In this document: one piece after another, positions 23,701 through 35,832 of the stretch | How the letters are laid out: each line of letters opens with the position of its first letter | Position numbering within the stretch: the stretch's first letter is position 1 | Assembly (NCBI RefSeq): GCF_032854445.1 | Contig: NC_088295.1 | Span: 50,763,385 to 50,827,384, forward strand | Direction: 5' to 3' | Source of the DNA: Liolophura sinensis | Taxonomy: Eukaryota > Mollusca > Polyplacophora > Chitonida > Chitonidae | Length of the DNA stretch: 64,000 nt | Made by a program: the position numbers and the translations under genes | Notes under the pieces: generated by a model | The model's input: the letters and a program-made list of their open reading frames with translations, nothing else | The model's database searches: none | What the model was told of the DNA's origin: nothing

Positions 23701-26700
23701 GTGATGCTTAAGCTCTGTTCATGATTGTATTATACTGACTTGAAGAATTCAACAAAATGACAAATTTGTGGAGGTTTAACTTTTTGTGGATTCACAGATA
23801 CAGAGGTGACAGTGTGTCATGACATTTAATTGCTGGAGTTGCCGTGATAGTATCCAGATTGCCATTGGTCTAGTGTTTAGGACATCCACCTGAAAGTTGC
23901 GATACCTGGTGTCACACCAAAAAGGGGAGCCTCCGTGGCTGAAGAATTAGCACGCCAGCACGACACAGTGAACAAAGAGACCGTCAATAATGCGGTTGCT
24001 GTGAGCTCAAGTCCTGCTCGTGCTGGTCCATCTCTAGCTGCACGTGAGAAGGTCTGCCAGCAACCTGCGGATCATCATATATTCCTCCCGCCATAGTGCT
24101 GGGCGCGTTACACCAATCAGATTAACCAAATAAATCATTGTTTAAAAATTGACTTGCTACTGCTTGCTTGAACAGGTTGACCTGGTGGCAGTTTTATGTA
24201 ACAGGGTTGTGTGTCATGTCTGGTGTCTTCGGTATGATTCTTCGGCGGCAGCACTTTGGTTGCATGGGCTCGCCCTACCACAAGAAGACACAGTATACAC
24301 ACATTGAATGACCCCTAGTTTTCATACTACTGAAAAATTGTTACGTATCACGTAAAACTCCAAGCATAGATATTGCCATTTCAATATTATCTGCCATAGA
24401 CAGGTTTGAAGCTTGAGTCCAGGCAACTACTCAGATTCCTTTCCACATATAGTCTTAATTTTTTTATGGAAACACAGAGACAGAGATGACGATTTGTAAC
24501 AATTGACATTCATTTATTTTCATGTTTGCCGCGGTAAAGATTGTCATTTCCCTGTTGTCTATTATATAGATACATGTAGGTATGAACTTTGTGCCCAGCC
24601 TTAACATCTCCGATCTCAAAAAAATTAAATGACAAGATGGTTGAGTATTCCAGGTACAAATTGCCCAAATCATAAGAAAACAATCACACCTTGCCAGGTG
24701 TAGGACATATTCACCGACAAATGTACAACACCAGGTTAGCATGCTAACACAGCACATTGACATACGAGACTCTCCCCAATGCGATCGCTGTGAGTTCAAG
24801 TCCAGCTCATGCTGGCTTCCTCTCTTTCGTACATGGGAAGATCCGTCAGCAACCTACAGATTGTTTCTCTCAGGCTCTTCCCAATTTTCTCTCGCCGCCC
24901 GTCTCATGATATAACATTCTTCAGTATGGCCTAAAAACTGTAATCAAATGAATAAAACCTAGGTAAGTAAGAACCATTAATGTTACAGTTATCGGGCACT
25001 GTCATTCTCGGGACATAAACTTGATTATAACCTTCTAATAATGAATGGTTACTCAGTGTGACAGAATAGGATTTCATTGGAAATAATTATTTACCTGTAC
25101 TTGTGTTTTTATCCAGATGTAATTCTGTTTCTGGACAACCTTGATGATGTATCGCGGAATGTAAATTTTCTCAATGCCCTCCGAGAACTTCTGAGGATGC
25201 CAACAAACAAGGTGTGTATTGGCGGACCATTAAGTCATTTCTGTCACCTACTGATCAGATGTTTGCAACTTTTTTCTCCTAAGAAACTCAACATTTACTA
25301 TGACCATTATTTTTTTCAAAATTACAAATATATTATCATGAGATGAAAGAGTAAATGTTGACTTGCCCCAATAGGACGTGCTAAGCTGGCCCGGCGAGGC
25401 CATGCAGAGTCTGAGCACATGTCACCTTGCTTACACTGTATACAGGGCTAGCAGCCAGCTGACAATAAATCATGTGAACAGAAACCAACGTAAATTTATA
25501 AACCATGGAATACTGTTATTCAGCATATAACCGTATCAGTGTGAAGCAAGAATCTACGACTGTTTAATGGAGGAGTTTTACAGTGGCAGTTTCATCACTA
25601 TAGCGATTGAGGTTCCCTGGACTCAGGCCACTTTGAGGGTGGATGGAGAATGTGGGGGTGTTCATCACGCTCTGAGGAAGAGCAACGGTGACATAAAAAA
25701 TCTGACCATTGACGGAAAATATGCATAAAATAGAGCAGTAATTTGCAGGTGAACATTCAAAAAGCCAAAACAACAAAAAGAAATTGTGGTATAATTTTCT
25801 TCATTTGGCTTAGAAACATAATTTTTGTTTTAGATATCCTTCCATGTATCCTTTAAGGCTTAAGATGTGTGATAAATATGAGCCCTGATGTTTGCACTGA
25901 TGATTGCGCTCATGTTTGCCTACATGATTGCACTGATGTTTGCACAGATGTTTGCCCTCATGTTTGCACTGATGTTTGCCCTCATGTTTGCACTGATGTT
26001 TGCCCTGATGATTGCACTGATGTTTGCCCTGATGATTGCACTGATGTTTGCCATGATATTTGCACTGATGTTTGCCTACATGACTGCACTGATGTTTGCC
26101 CTCATGTTTGCCCTCATGCTTGCGCTGATGTTTGCCCTCATGTTTGCACTGATATTTGCCTACATGATTGCACTGATGTTTGCACAGATGTTTGCCCTCA
26201 TGCTTGCACTGATGTTTGTCCTGATGATTGCACTGATGTTTGCCCTGATGATTGCACTGATGTTTGCCCTGATATTTGCACTGATGTTTGCCCTGCTGAT
26301 TACACTGATGTTTGTGCTGATCTTTGCAGAGTTGATTGCACTGATATTTGCGCTGATGTTTGCCCCGATGATTGCACTGATGTTTGCGCTCATGTTTGCA
26401 CTGATGTTTGCTCTGATGTTGGCACACATGTTTGCACTGATGTTTGCCTTTGGCTATATCTTTAAGTCAGGAGGTGTCTCAGTTACCTCTGGTTAAGATC
26501 AGTGGTACCACTTACCCTGTGGGCACTCTGCTTTTCTCCACTCATAAGCCTGACCACTATGATATACAAAGTGAAAAAAACCTTAAATCACTGCAAGTAA
26601 GTCAATCAATCAATCAATCAAATCAACATATTAGGAGGTTATGGATCTGGTAGAAGTATGTCAGTAAAAATATGAAGCAGACACTATCCTTAATGAAACC

Positions 26701-29700
26701 ATGTGGGTTCTATATGGGTCCCAGAAATCTGTAAAACATAAAGTGACACATTTGACCGGATTCCTATTGATTGATCCACTTTATATGGCCACTTAAAGAG
26801 ATTTTTTTGTGAAATTTGATTAATTTCTTCCCAGAAAGGCGTTAATATTGGCATCAAAATTATCCTAATTGCGCATTTTACGGGCCAAACTTTGTATTAT
26901 GTGCAATTATACAGACCAAACTTTCTGTGAAATACAGTAATTTGTTATTCCAGGAGGAATATTGGGAAAAATAATGCTGAACTCTTGTATTTTCCAAATT
27001 TTTGGCATTACATTTCAGCAAGTGAAGCTGCTGATCACCTGCAGACAAAAACTGGTGGACTCGGAAGACGACCCAGGAGAAAGTGTCTTCATGACACGCT
27101 TAGATGGGAGCATCTTGGAAGTCACTCTGGGCAGGTTGTCAATAGAAGATGCCAAAAAGCTGCTCAAGCGATATGCGGGAGATGTAAGTGTTCAGGCATG
27201 TTGCCAGTTGCTGTATAGAGATAAAGTACAAGTAGCTTACTGTTGTCGAATATAACAAATTTTTGTTGATACAGTTAGCAGGTAAAGATTCACATATGCT
27301 GTCTACTTTTATCTGAGTCACATAATCATGGCATTTGCCTGGCCTTAAATTACCAACCAGCTTGATCGGTGATGATCAGTAGGCCTGCTCTGAATTAACT
27401 CCCTTGTTACATGAAAGCGACTATGACGTTACATGACATTAGTTTCGGAGACATGAAGCTACAGGAAGTGGGACATCATTTCACAGCACGTGTGTAGGTT
27501 ATACCATAACAGTTACAAATATTTTCTAGACAACAGAGTTTAATGAAACTTGATATTAACCTTTGAGAGTCGTAGAAGTATTGAGAGATTGTAAATGAAG
27601 TCAGTGTTTTCAGTTCAAGAGCTTGTTTATTGTAACATAATTTGGGCCAGGATTTTAAAATTACCTCCGAATGGATTTAAAAAATACATAATGTTTATGA
27701 TAGAGTTCTCCGAATAAGTTCACAAAATTAAAATCTGCTTTAAAACTAGGTTATCAGATATCTTATGCCAGTTTTACTCGGAAAACTTGCCGCCAGAAAT
27801 TTTATGAGGTCCCACTTAACCAGAACATACTCTTTAAAGTGCACCTTTTAAACAAGAGTGACCCCAAAGGGAGGTAATTTGGTGCGACCCTGTTTGCAGA
27901 AACTACAGCGCATATATGTGCTTTTGAAATTGCTCCCCATCATTCAAGAATGCAGCGTCACTAGGCCAAGTTGAGGGTACTTCATGTACATGTAACATTA
28001 TTAAGTTATATTATTTAAGTTACGTATGTGTCGTTGTGGTTTATTTTCAAGGGTTACATTTAGGGCCTGGTATTGTCTTAACGTGATACTGTGATTCATT
28101 CAACTTGACACTTTTTTTATTTCCTTATAACCACAATCGACTTTATGCTTGTTTCTGTGAGTGGGAGTGCATAATTAACCTTCAGCACTACTTAAAAATC
28201 TGTCTATTTGCAGATAGAGAACAACGAGGGTCGGGAAATTGTCCAACTGTGTGGACAGTGTCCTTTAGTTATAAAGATCATGGGAGATTATTTGAGTCGT
28301 TCTGACATCCAGCCAATGGATGTGATTCGACGCCTGAAGTCGACAGGATCAAGCTTTGGGGAAGAACAAGTCACGGCATGTTTAAATGCAAGTTTCCAGG
28401 TTTTGTCACCGATTTGCCAAAGCGCTCTTATTCAGCTTAGTGTGTTTGAGACGTCTTTTGATTGGAGCATGGCAAAAGCTGTCATGAATATGCGTGAAGA
28501 AAAAGCCGAAGATATTTTGAAACAGCTGAGAAATCACCATTTGTTAGAAGCAGAGGCAGAGTATGGCTCAGAATTTGAGGAAAAAAACTTCAGTCTGCAA
28601 AAATATCAGCTCTCGGATGAGGAAGATGATGACGAGACATTGATGAAAAGAGATTTAACTCCCAAATCACCCAGGGTGATGAGCTTTGAGCCCAAACGTC
28701 AAAAGTCAATTGTGATATCCCCAGAAGATTATTTATATACCTTCCATCCTATTGTTCTGCGATTTTTGCAGCAGAAGAGCAATGAAGAGCCAGATTTGTA
28801 TGAAAAGATGAAAAATGATGCCGAAGAAAGATTCTGCAATTATTTCTACAACTACATTAAGACAACACTGGGAAGGCAGTTAGATAGAAACAGCATCTCA
28901 GCGTGTTTATATATCCATGAAAACTCAGTCCTTCTCAACAAATTTTTTGAGCTTCTGAAAGAGAAACGATATGATCTGCAGGCAGACACTTCTGAAGATG
29001 TCAAGTGCCTGTTCCACTTAAGCAAAGTTCGGTCCTATGTTGGCTCTCGCTTCGGACAAGCCGATTTCTATCATACTCTGGCAAAACAGAAAGAGGATGC
29101 TCTGGATGATCTGTTTGTGTTTTATTCCAGGATTCATGAGTTGATAAGCGAGAAGATACTTGATAATGTACGAGGAGTAAAGAAGCTTCGAAGCAACCTG
29201 AAAACTATGCTTCCAAGAGTAAAAGATGGGCAGCAGGGCCGTTCTGCATTCAAGAACCTAGCTTTGGCCGACTATCACATGTTGATGGGTCAAGATGCAC
29301 TTGATAATGCAAAATACAAAGATGATCGGGTTTCATCAGAACCAGTACTTCGTGAGGCATTGGATCATTTCAGGAAAGCCCATTTGTTGTACCCTAAGGA
29401 AGAATATGTCTGGTCTGAAATGGCACGGGTGACAAACTGTATGGGTTGTGTGCACTTTCAGCTGAACCAGTTTGAAACCGCCAAGAGGTATCACCAGGAA
29501 GCATTACAGCAGATGAACAGAAACCTTGACAAAGGTGGAAAACATGGAGACATTCCAAATTACCTGGTCAACATTGGCGCCGTTTATCATTCCATAGCAA
29601 CACAAAAACCACCAGATACTTCTGAAGCCGAGAGACTGTTCCACAAGGCTTTGAAATACTACAGAGATGCCACAGACATGGACAAGGAGCTAGGCTTCCC

Positions 29701-32001
29701 AGATGAGCTTGTTCAGGCTCGCAGACTGAGAAATATGGCAGATATCTACAAACGGTTGAAGGAATTCACTGAAGCTTACAGAGCCGCCCATAAATCATTT
29801 CGTATTTTCCAGGGTCATTTTCAACCACCACACGTAGAATTGACAACCACTTTGCATCTTCTTGGATATATACAGTACTGCAAGGGCAAGCACTTAAAAC
29901 AACTGGCCAATAATGACCTCACTGGTAAGATTGAGAAAATCTCTGATAGGCTGTACTATTTGTAATAATAATAATTTGCCATGGCATTACTTGCTGGCGC
30001 ACATTGCATTCCTGAAGAATTACTGTCTCCACATTCATTGTAGAGTTTAAAAATATGTTGACGACAGCAATTTGTTTTTTAAATGTTGGAGGAAATGCTT
30101 GAAGCATTAGATTCATTATTAAATAATGTGTTATTGTGGTGGCTGACAAGAAGCAAAGTATTTGTGGAGACTTAATTATAATTAATGTGTTGCATTGTAT
30201 ATCAGATAATGTTTTGCATGTGTATCAATTAAATGCACTAAGGAATTCTTTACACTTAGGCTTAAATTACCAGAGAATGTGTAAACTGTAATATAAATGT
30301 AATTTGTGTTTGGGGCTGTTTTTTTTATTCAGATGAAGCTGAAAATGCTTTCAAGAAAGCCGAAAAGATTTATGACGATGTTGCTCATATGATGAAGTAT
30401 GGTGGATTGTCTAGGAAACACAAAGACTACCATTACGTGCGTGACACCCACGAAAGAGTGGATGGAGGCTTTAGGGATTCTGTTGGGCTACGGCGAATCA
30501 GAAACTTTTACAGGGTAAGTATTTTATTTATTTATTTGATTGGTGTTTTACACCGTAATCAAGAATATTTGACTTATACGACGACGCCCCAGCAATATGG
30601 TAGGTGGAAATTGGGCAGAGCCTAGGGGGAAACCCACAACGATCCACAGGTTGCTGCAGACCTTTCCAGGTATGGCCGGAGAGGAAGCCAGCATGAGCTG
30701 GACTTGAACTCACAGCGACTGCATTGGTGAGAGGCTCCTGGATCATTACGCTGCGCTAGCACGCTAACCGAGCCACAGATACAGGGTAAGTGAAACTGCC
30801 ACTTTAGCAGTTGGAAGTCATATGCTTATTTTTCAATTAGAAGTTAAATTTGGCCTGGTATGACTGGTGTAACTCTTTTACCAGTTTATATGAAATGTGC
30901 TTTCTCATTGAGCTTAAGTGAAACGTATTGAGTGTTAATGAACTTGAGAATAATGTAATTTAGGTCATAATAAACCATATGTTTACTTCTCGATTTGATA
31001 CAGTACATCTTTGTAACATTAATGGTTCAATATTTTGCACATGAACAGCCTTCAGTGTTGCCAAATAATGTGTTAATAAATTCACAAATTTCCTAGGATT
31101 TGGAATCCGGAAAGTATGACAAGAAGATTAACAACATCCAGCGTCAAATTGCTGGTGAGAGTAGTGGAAGTGACATGGACTCTGAGGAGGATGAGGTGGA
31201 GGAGGAGGAGGAAGAGGTGGCGCTAGAGGAGGTGGAGGTGGGGCTAGCTGTCGGAGGAGGAGCCATCAACAGACAGGACAGCGGTTTTGATGACAGTGTT
31301 GACCTAGACTTTGCACTGAACCAGCATGATTTTCCTGAAGTTTTGGATGAAGAAGACGGTGAAGTTTTTCATGCAGGTCAGTATATTCTCAAGGCTCTTG
31401 AGGGCTGACTGAATACTATGTATGTAGCAATGGTAAAAACAGTGAAGCATTCTGATCTATATTTCACCTTTGAAAGCCCATAACTGTTGGAAGATTCTAC
31501 AACGTACGGAATTCATCACCTGCACTTTGCTGATGAAGTATGTATTGCCATTTTATTATTTTTTATGCTTATGCAAGGCATAGTGTTAATCAGGGAGCTA
31601 AATAAAGCTGTTGGAATAGACACTGTTTGATTTGAGCATGCTCATTTGAATAATGTCTTGCTCTTGTCCTGGACGAATGCTGTTGCATGCTCAAATGCAG
31701 CTATGGCTTGTTGTACAAGCTGTGCACCAGGAGTTTTGTACCATGATTTTTTATTACCCAGTCAACTGACCAGCATGTACATTATTGTCAGACAGATGGC
31801 ATACTGTGACGTGGGAATAAGGTCGGTTGGCAGGAACATAGCCCCTCATTGTGGTTTCTTTATAGTGAACCTTTATTGTTTAAGGTCCGCAAAGAATAAC
31901 CAGCTATATGTCAGAGCTTTGTCACAATACATGTAGTTGTAGAGAATGATGCTTATATAACTGTTGTGTGCATGTGTTTTTTTTTTTACACAGATTCTTG
32001 A
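20733..32001 (+). CDS. NLR-like STAND protein: DED-like, NB-ARC, TPR, acidic tail (10 exons, 1,046 aa)
   Basis: Exons are 20733-20994, 21480-21665, 21909-22020, 23557-23696, 25117-25211, 27019-27183, 28214-29924, 30333-30514, 31097-31376 and 31994-32001, with GT/AG junctions and closing phases. Residues about 14-87 fit a death effector domain ('LRNEDFYEMKILSKDKL'). FVGRREE near 128 opens the NB-ARC. Further motifs are Walker A GLAGMGKT (155-162), Walker B VILFLDNLDD (235-244), LLITCR (269-274), GQCPLVIK (334-341) and MHD-like FHPIV (His 498). TPRs fill the rest of the large exon. The tail is strongly acidic, then QDSGFDDS. The last exon codes only two residues after a T-rich acceptor. If intron 9 is retained, the protein ends at 31408 with an AATAAA at 31601. 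The coding exon probably starts at 20690 with 5' UTR. It is the head-to-head paralogue of the gene at 4629-15518. A sensor role is inferred from the family. Confidence 0.9.
22640..23370. repeat. 88-95-bp tandem repeat (4 copies) in intron 3 of the plus-strand NLR gene
   Basis: Copies start with 'tatactg(c/t)tgt' at about 22646, 22734, 22829 and 23299. Each carries 'gtcacaaggtcaaggccact' (diverged in the first copy), 'atgtatcagagta' and 'ttgattttctgatgttt'. The fourth copy is separated from the third by a SINE insertion (22888-23251). Removing the insertion and its target duplication restores the spacing. Confidence 0.85.
22888..23251 (+). mobile_element. Full-length tRNA-derived SINE, family 2, with target-site duplication
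   Basis: The tRNA-like head carries an A-box ('tagcacagttggtagagcg') and a B-box-like 'ggatcaatcc'. The body holds 'cttcctcgcttggcgttcag' and 'gtcctgcaacaaggaggcac', and the end is 'gttaaaccccaagcactcac' with CACT repeats. The 12-bp direct repeat 'cattattaagat' flanks it (22876-22887 and 23252-23263). It inserted into a pre-existing intronic tandem repeat. Confidence 0.92.
23928..24142 (+). mobile_element. tRNA-derived SINE, family 1
   Basis: Sense orientation. The head 'gggagcctccgtggctgaag' leads to the B-box side 'tgtgagctcaagtcctgctc' and the body 'gtctgccagcaacctgcgga'; the tail is short and A-rich. It lies in the fourth intron of the plus-strand NLR-like gene (23697-25116). A tRNA-like stretch just upstream (23868-23925) may be another partial head. 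Confidence 0.75.
24768..24965 (+). mobile_element. tRNA-derived SINE, family 1, diverged
   Basis: Sense orientation. The B-box region 'gctgtgagttcaagtccagc' is well kept; it is followed by 'tcagcaacctacagattg' and a drifted body that ends near 'aatcaaatgaataaaa'. Same intron as the copy at 23928. Confidence 0.72.
25887..26455. repeat. 12-bp minisatellite, about 47 copies, open in several frames on both strands
   Basis: Units alternate around 'gcactgatgttt' and 'gccctgatgatt' with C/T changes. Because 12 is a multiple of three, long stop-free frames appear on both strands (about 200 codons). These are repeat artefacts, not genes. It lies in intron 5 of the plus-strand NLR-like gene, between the Walker B exon (25117-25211) and the exon at 27019. 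Confidence 0.92.
30519..30778 (-). mobile_element. tRNA-derived SINE, family 1, near full length
   Basis: The copy starts four bases after the 5' splice site of intron 8 (30515) with 'tattttatttatttatttga' and ends in the head 'gctagcacgctaaccgagcc'. The donor GTAAGT is intact. A GTAAGT-containing stretch 'acagggtaagt' reappears at 30781-30791, just past the SINE, which fits a target-site duplication of the exon/donor boundary. Confidence 0.85.
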
Positions 32002-34497
32002 AGATTGACTCAAGGAAACCCCCTTTGTAATTGTCAGGAGTCAACACAGGGACACAAGAGTCAACACAGGGACACAAGAGTCAACACAGGGACTATTCTG
32101 ACTCCGATTCAAAATGGTTTGGTCAAGACAGTTTCCAGATTAAATTGTAGTATAATTGTTAGTCTGTATACAGTATATATTGTGTTTGTCATCAGTTCAG
32201 TGCTTTGCTGTGGAATGCCTGCTTGAAACTGTTATATACTTTGAAACCTTTCAAACTTAGTATATAAGCAAATAGGTGTACAGGAATATAGTTGGCTTTC
32301 AGAATTTCTGATACGTACATGTATGAAGCCTCAATACACACAATTACTGACAGGTAACAGCGGTAGTTTTACTCAAACTATATACTAAATTGTAAAGATT
32401 GTCCATGCAATAGTGATTGTATCAATGAAACTGATCTGTTATTTTGACTGTTTTTTTTTTTTTTTGTTTACATTTTTTTTTGGTTGTTGTTTTTGTTGTT
32501 TAGACCATTTTTTAAAGATATACCGGTATCTGTGATTTTGGTAATTTGCTTAAAGGGTACAGAATCCAGAATCCCTTCTGATTGGCTGATGGGAGAGATG
32601 TCCAGGCTCAGGCACATCTGTTCAAGGCCAGAAGATTTAACCTAGAAAATCCTATCTCGGTCAGTCAATCAGCATTGATTCACTATCTGTTTAAGTTCAT
32701 TCATGGTTACAATGTAAGACGTCGACTTAGTCAACTGAATTAGACTTCACAAAGACACAGATCACCTTCTACATGTGTAAAGGCCATATGAAGAAGAATG
32801 TCTCACAAAGTGAAATTAAAGTCTCTGCAGAGTCAAAAAGAATAATCTAAACAGGTAGGACCAATCGTTTTTTAAGAACCCCTTGTCAAAGTAAAAACAA
32901 TGCTCAAAGGAAAATAATATAGAAAGGTGTTTAAACAAAACATGTACATGTATGGTATGAAGATAATGATGTATATGTAACTGTATTTTTTATATATTTA
33001 TAACATTTAGCCTGTCTCCAAGATATATTGGTAATCAACATGTAAAGCTGTTATTTTGATAATGTACTTTGTAAGCTAGGTTTTAGCAGGTCTTTGTTAC
33101 TTTTGTTTAATGAATTGTGAGATTAATAAGAAGACCACATCATGTGAAGCTGAAAGTCTCCACAAAGAAAGATATCAGGGTGAATAGTCAGTAGATTAAT
33201 TAATGATATGATTTGTTCTTGCATACATTACGCTAATTCTTAGAATTTTGGGGACGGATATTAGTAGTGTTTAAAGCAGAATATTACATTTCTTTATCAG
33301 CCTTTTGGAAAAGTAAAGATATGAGTATGTTGTTCATTAGATGGTATAACCATGTGAGAGAAAAGAAATTCAATATTCCTGATACAATTAGAGACTGGTA
33401 TATATTGGCTAAAATCAGTGGCTCAGGTCTCCCAATAATTAGAAGAATGACACATTATAGTTTTCCTTAATGACACATTATAGTTTCCCTTAAAGACACA
33501 TTATAGTTTTCCAAGTGTGTGAAGACCTATAGATAAATGCTGAAAATATTAGAAGCTATGGTGTTATATAAGATGTAGTTTTTCTGTTGGTTTCTGGGTC
33601 AGGTTCTCTGGTACAGGAGATTCATGAAACTCATAGTTTCCTTTGACTATTTTAATTGCTTGTGATTGGTACATATTTACAGTCTATCATTAAATTAATA
33701 TACGCTCATATTTTCTGTGATGTTCTCATGTTTTGAAAACTAGTTATCAAAATAAACAGTTTACATTTAGTATGTGGGACGTTTAATTGTGGATGATGCC
33801 AATATTCGGCCGTTCTAGGTGATGTCCATTCATCGCTATCCCTTTAGGTATGTGGATCAATTTTCTCTAATTTTTTTACATTTTAAGAACTAATTGTGGA
33901 GGATCCTGAAAGGCATAGGTTACATGTGTATCTTGTGGGTTGCACATATTTTAATTAATCAGGCTGATGTTGATCCATATTGGCATTAACTTATTACAAC
34001 CTAAGAATTTAGCGTTTATTTGTAAACTCTGAAGAGAAGGATTACAAAACACACTGAGCTGTAAATGTTTCACAATTAGAAACTTAGGTCATCTGTGTAT
34101 ATGTATATGTATCTGTCTTAAAATATTATTGCATCTGCATGTGTTATATTCCATAATTTGCATATATTTTTAAAACTTTTAAAGGGAGAACCATGCATTA
34201 TTGTAACTAATCTCATTTTTTTGTACCATTATATTTTAATAGTTTACATTTGTAAGATAATATTTTAATAGTTTACATTTGTGCCATAATGCTGTAATAG
34301 TTCACATTTGCAAAATAATATTTTAATAGTTTGCTCTGCTATATGCTCTTTATGATTGATGTGTTGTGATCTTCTACCACACAAACACATGCACATGTGT
34401 ACTTGCTGCTTGAAGGTTTAAAACCAATGAAACCAAAGGCGGAAAAGTGATTTATACTCTAGTACTGGGTGGTTGGTTACTAGCTTCCAAAAAATGG
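32002..34497. other. 3' flank of the plus-strand NLR gene; small tandem repeats only
   Basis: No coding exon is supported. It holds a 20-bp triplet repeat (32034-32095, 'agtcaacacagggacacaag'), a 22-bp repeat of three copies around 33448-33512, and a ~31-bp AT-rich repeat around 34230-34335. AATAAA at 33751 is one possible poly(A) signal for the NLR-like gene. Confidence 0.5.
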
Positions 34498-34920
34498 GTA
34501 ATAGGAAACAGGACTCGATGGGAAACAAGACTCAATAGGAAACAAGACTCAATAGGAAACAGGACTCAGTAGGAAGCAGGCCTCAATAGGAAACAAGACT
34601 CAATAGGAAACAGGACTCAATAGGAAACAAGACTCAATAGGAAGCAGGACTCAATAGGAAACAAGACTCAATAGGAAACAAGACTCAATAGGAAACAGGA
34701 CTCAGTAGGAAGCAGGACTCAATAGGAAACAGGACTCAATAGGAAACAGGACTCAATAGGAAACAAGACTCAATAGGAAACAAGACTCAATAGGAAACAA
34801 GACTCAATAGGAAACAAGACTCAATAGGAAACAGGACTCAATAGGAAACAGGACTCAATAGGAAACAAGACTCAATAGGAAACAAGACTCAATAGGAAAC
34901 AGGACTCAATAGGAAACAAG
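34498..34920. repeat. 18-bp minisatellite, about 23 copies
   Basis: The unit is 'gactcaataggaaacaag', with an A/G change in the last third ('aacagg' or 'aacaag') and occasional 'gaagcagg'. Its right end joins the LINE remnant directly at 34921. Confidence 0.93.
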
Positions 34921-35832
34921 GAGGTATTGAGTAATTTCAAATATTTAGGATTAACTTTTACCTCCACTATTAGTCTCCGTAGTTCAACTTTCATTTTTGT
35001 CGATTCTGCAAAGTATGCACTGACAGAGATACTACGTACTATGCAGTACCTACGTGATATGCCGTTGAGTAGCTTTTTTAAACTGTTTGATGCCAAAGTG
35101 ATGCTGAAGAGATATGGGGGGTTCCAAAAATGCAAACAACTAGAATAAAATGTAGTTCAGTACCTGGTTTGTAAACAGTGGCTTAGGATGGGGCAAAGTA
35201 CTCCGAATGCTATGGCCCTTGGGGAGTGTGGTTGGTACCCATTGTACTGCTCCACTGCAATCCGCTGTGCCAAGTACTGGCTTAAGATAATAAGCATGTC
35301 TGACCCGAGATACCCAAGAACAGCATAATCCATTACATCTTGATGGGACAGGATAACGTACATGGGCCACAGGGGTAAAACAGCTGCTCTTCCAGCTAGG
35401 TTTGGTTTTGTTTGGGTAAACCAAGGGGTAATGAACCAACAAGTGTTTCTGTCAGAGCTCAAACAACGTCTTGTTGATAATTTCCAGCGAGAGTGGAGTG
35501 CCACTCTGGCATCTAGCAGAAGATATGGTTTGTACAGGATGTATAAAATTGTATTTGGTGAAGAGGTATGCTTGAGCCTTGTCAGAAATCGTAAAAAACA
35601 TGAGCGCTCTGGCAAGCATGAGAGTTGGTACCGTTGGCCTGCATGTCAACATTGGCACATTTACAAATGTTCTGTCTGCAATCAATACCTTGCTGAAGAC
35701 CAATTCCAATTGGTTTTGGTATGCCCAATGTACGAGGACTTTCATCGTGAGCATTTACCAGTGAAATATTTGTCCAGACTATCACACTGTTTTGTTCTAC
35801 CCAGGCTCAAGTGCATCCTTAAGCCTGATTAA
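34921..35832 (+). pseudogene. LINE (non-LTR retrotransposon) ORF2 remnant, dead
   Basis: One frame runs through the whole stretch. It starts at the end of the reverse transcriptase ('SNFKYLGLTFTS', 'FFKLFDAKV'), continues through the C-terminal region ('PLYCSTAIRCAKYWLK'), and ends with a Cys-rich segment near 35670-35740 (C-x2-C spacing, then 'LVCPMYEDFHREHL'). In-frame stops interrupt it three times between 35140 and 35350. These features match C-terminal ends of animal non-LTR retrotransposons; I do not assign a clade. The catalytic core is absent. Confidence 0.8.

Noticed and set aside
25810-26496. Open frames of about 200 codons on both strands, one Cys-rich
   Set aside because: Artefact of a 12-bp repeat: any stop-free unit gives open frames. 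It lies inside an intron of the NLR-like gene.
33267-33470. Plus-strand frame of 67 codons after the NLR gene
   Set aside because: No motif, no clear splice sites and AT-rich composition like its surroundings. It could be an unknown exon, but nothing supports it.
34498-34920. Regular short repeats that might suggest a CRISPR array
   Set aside because: Units are contiguous with no unique spacers, and the genome is eukaryotic.
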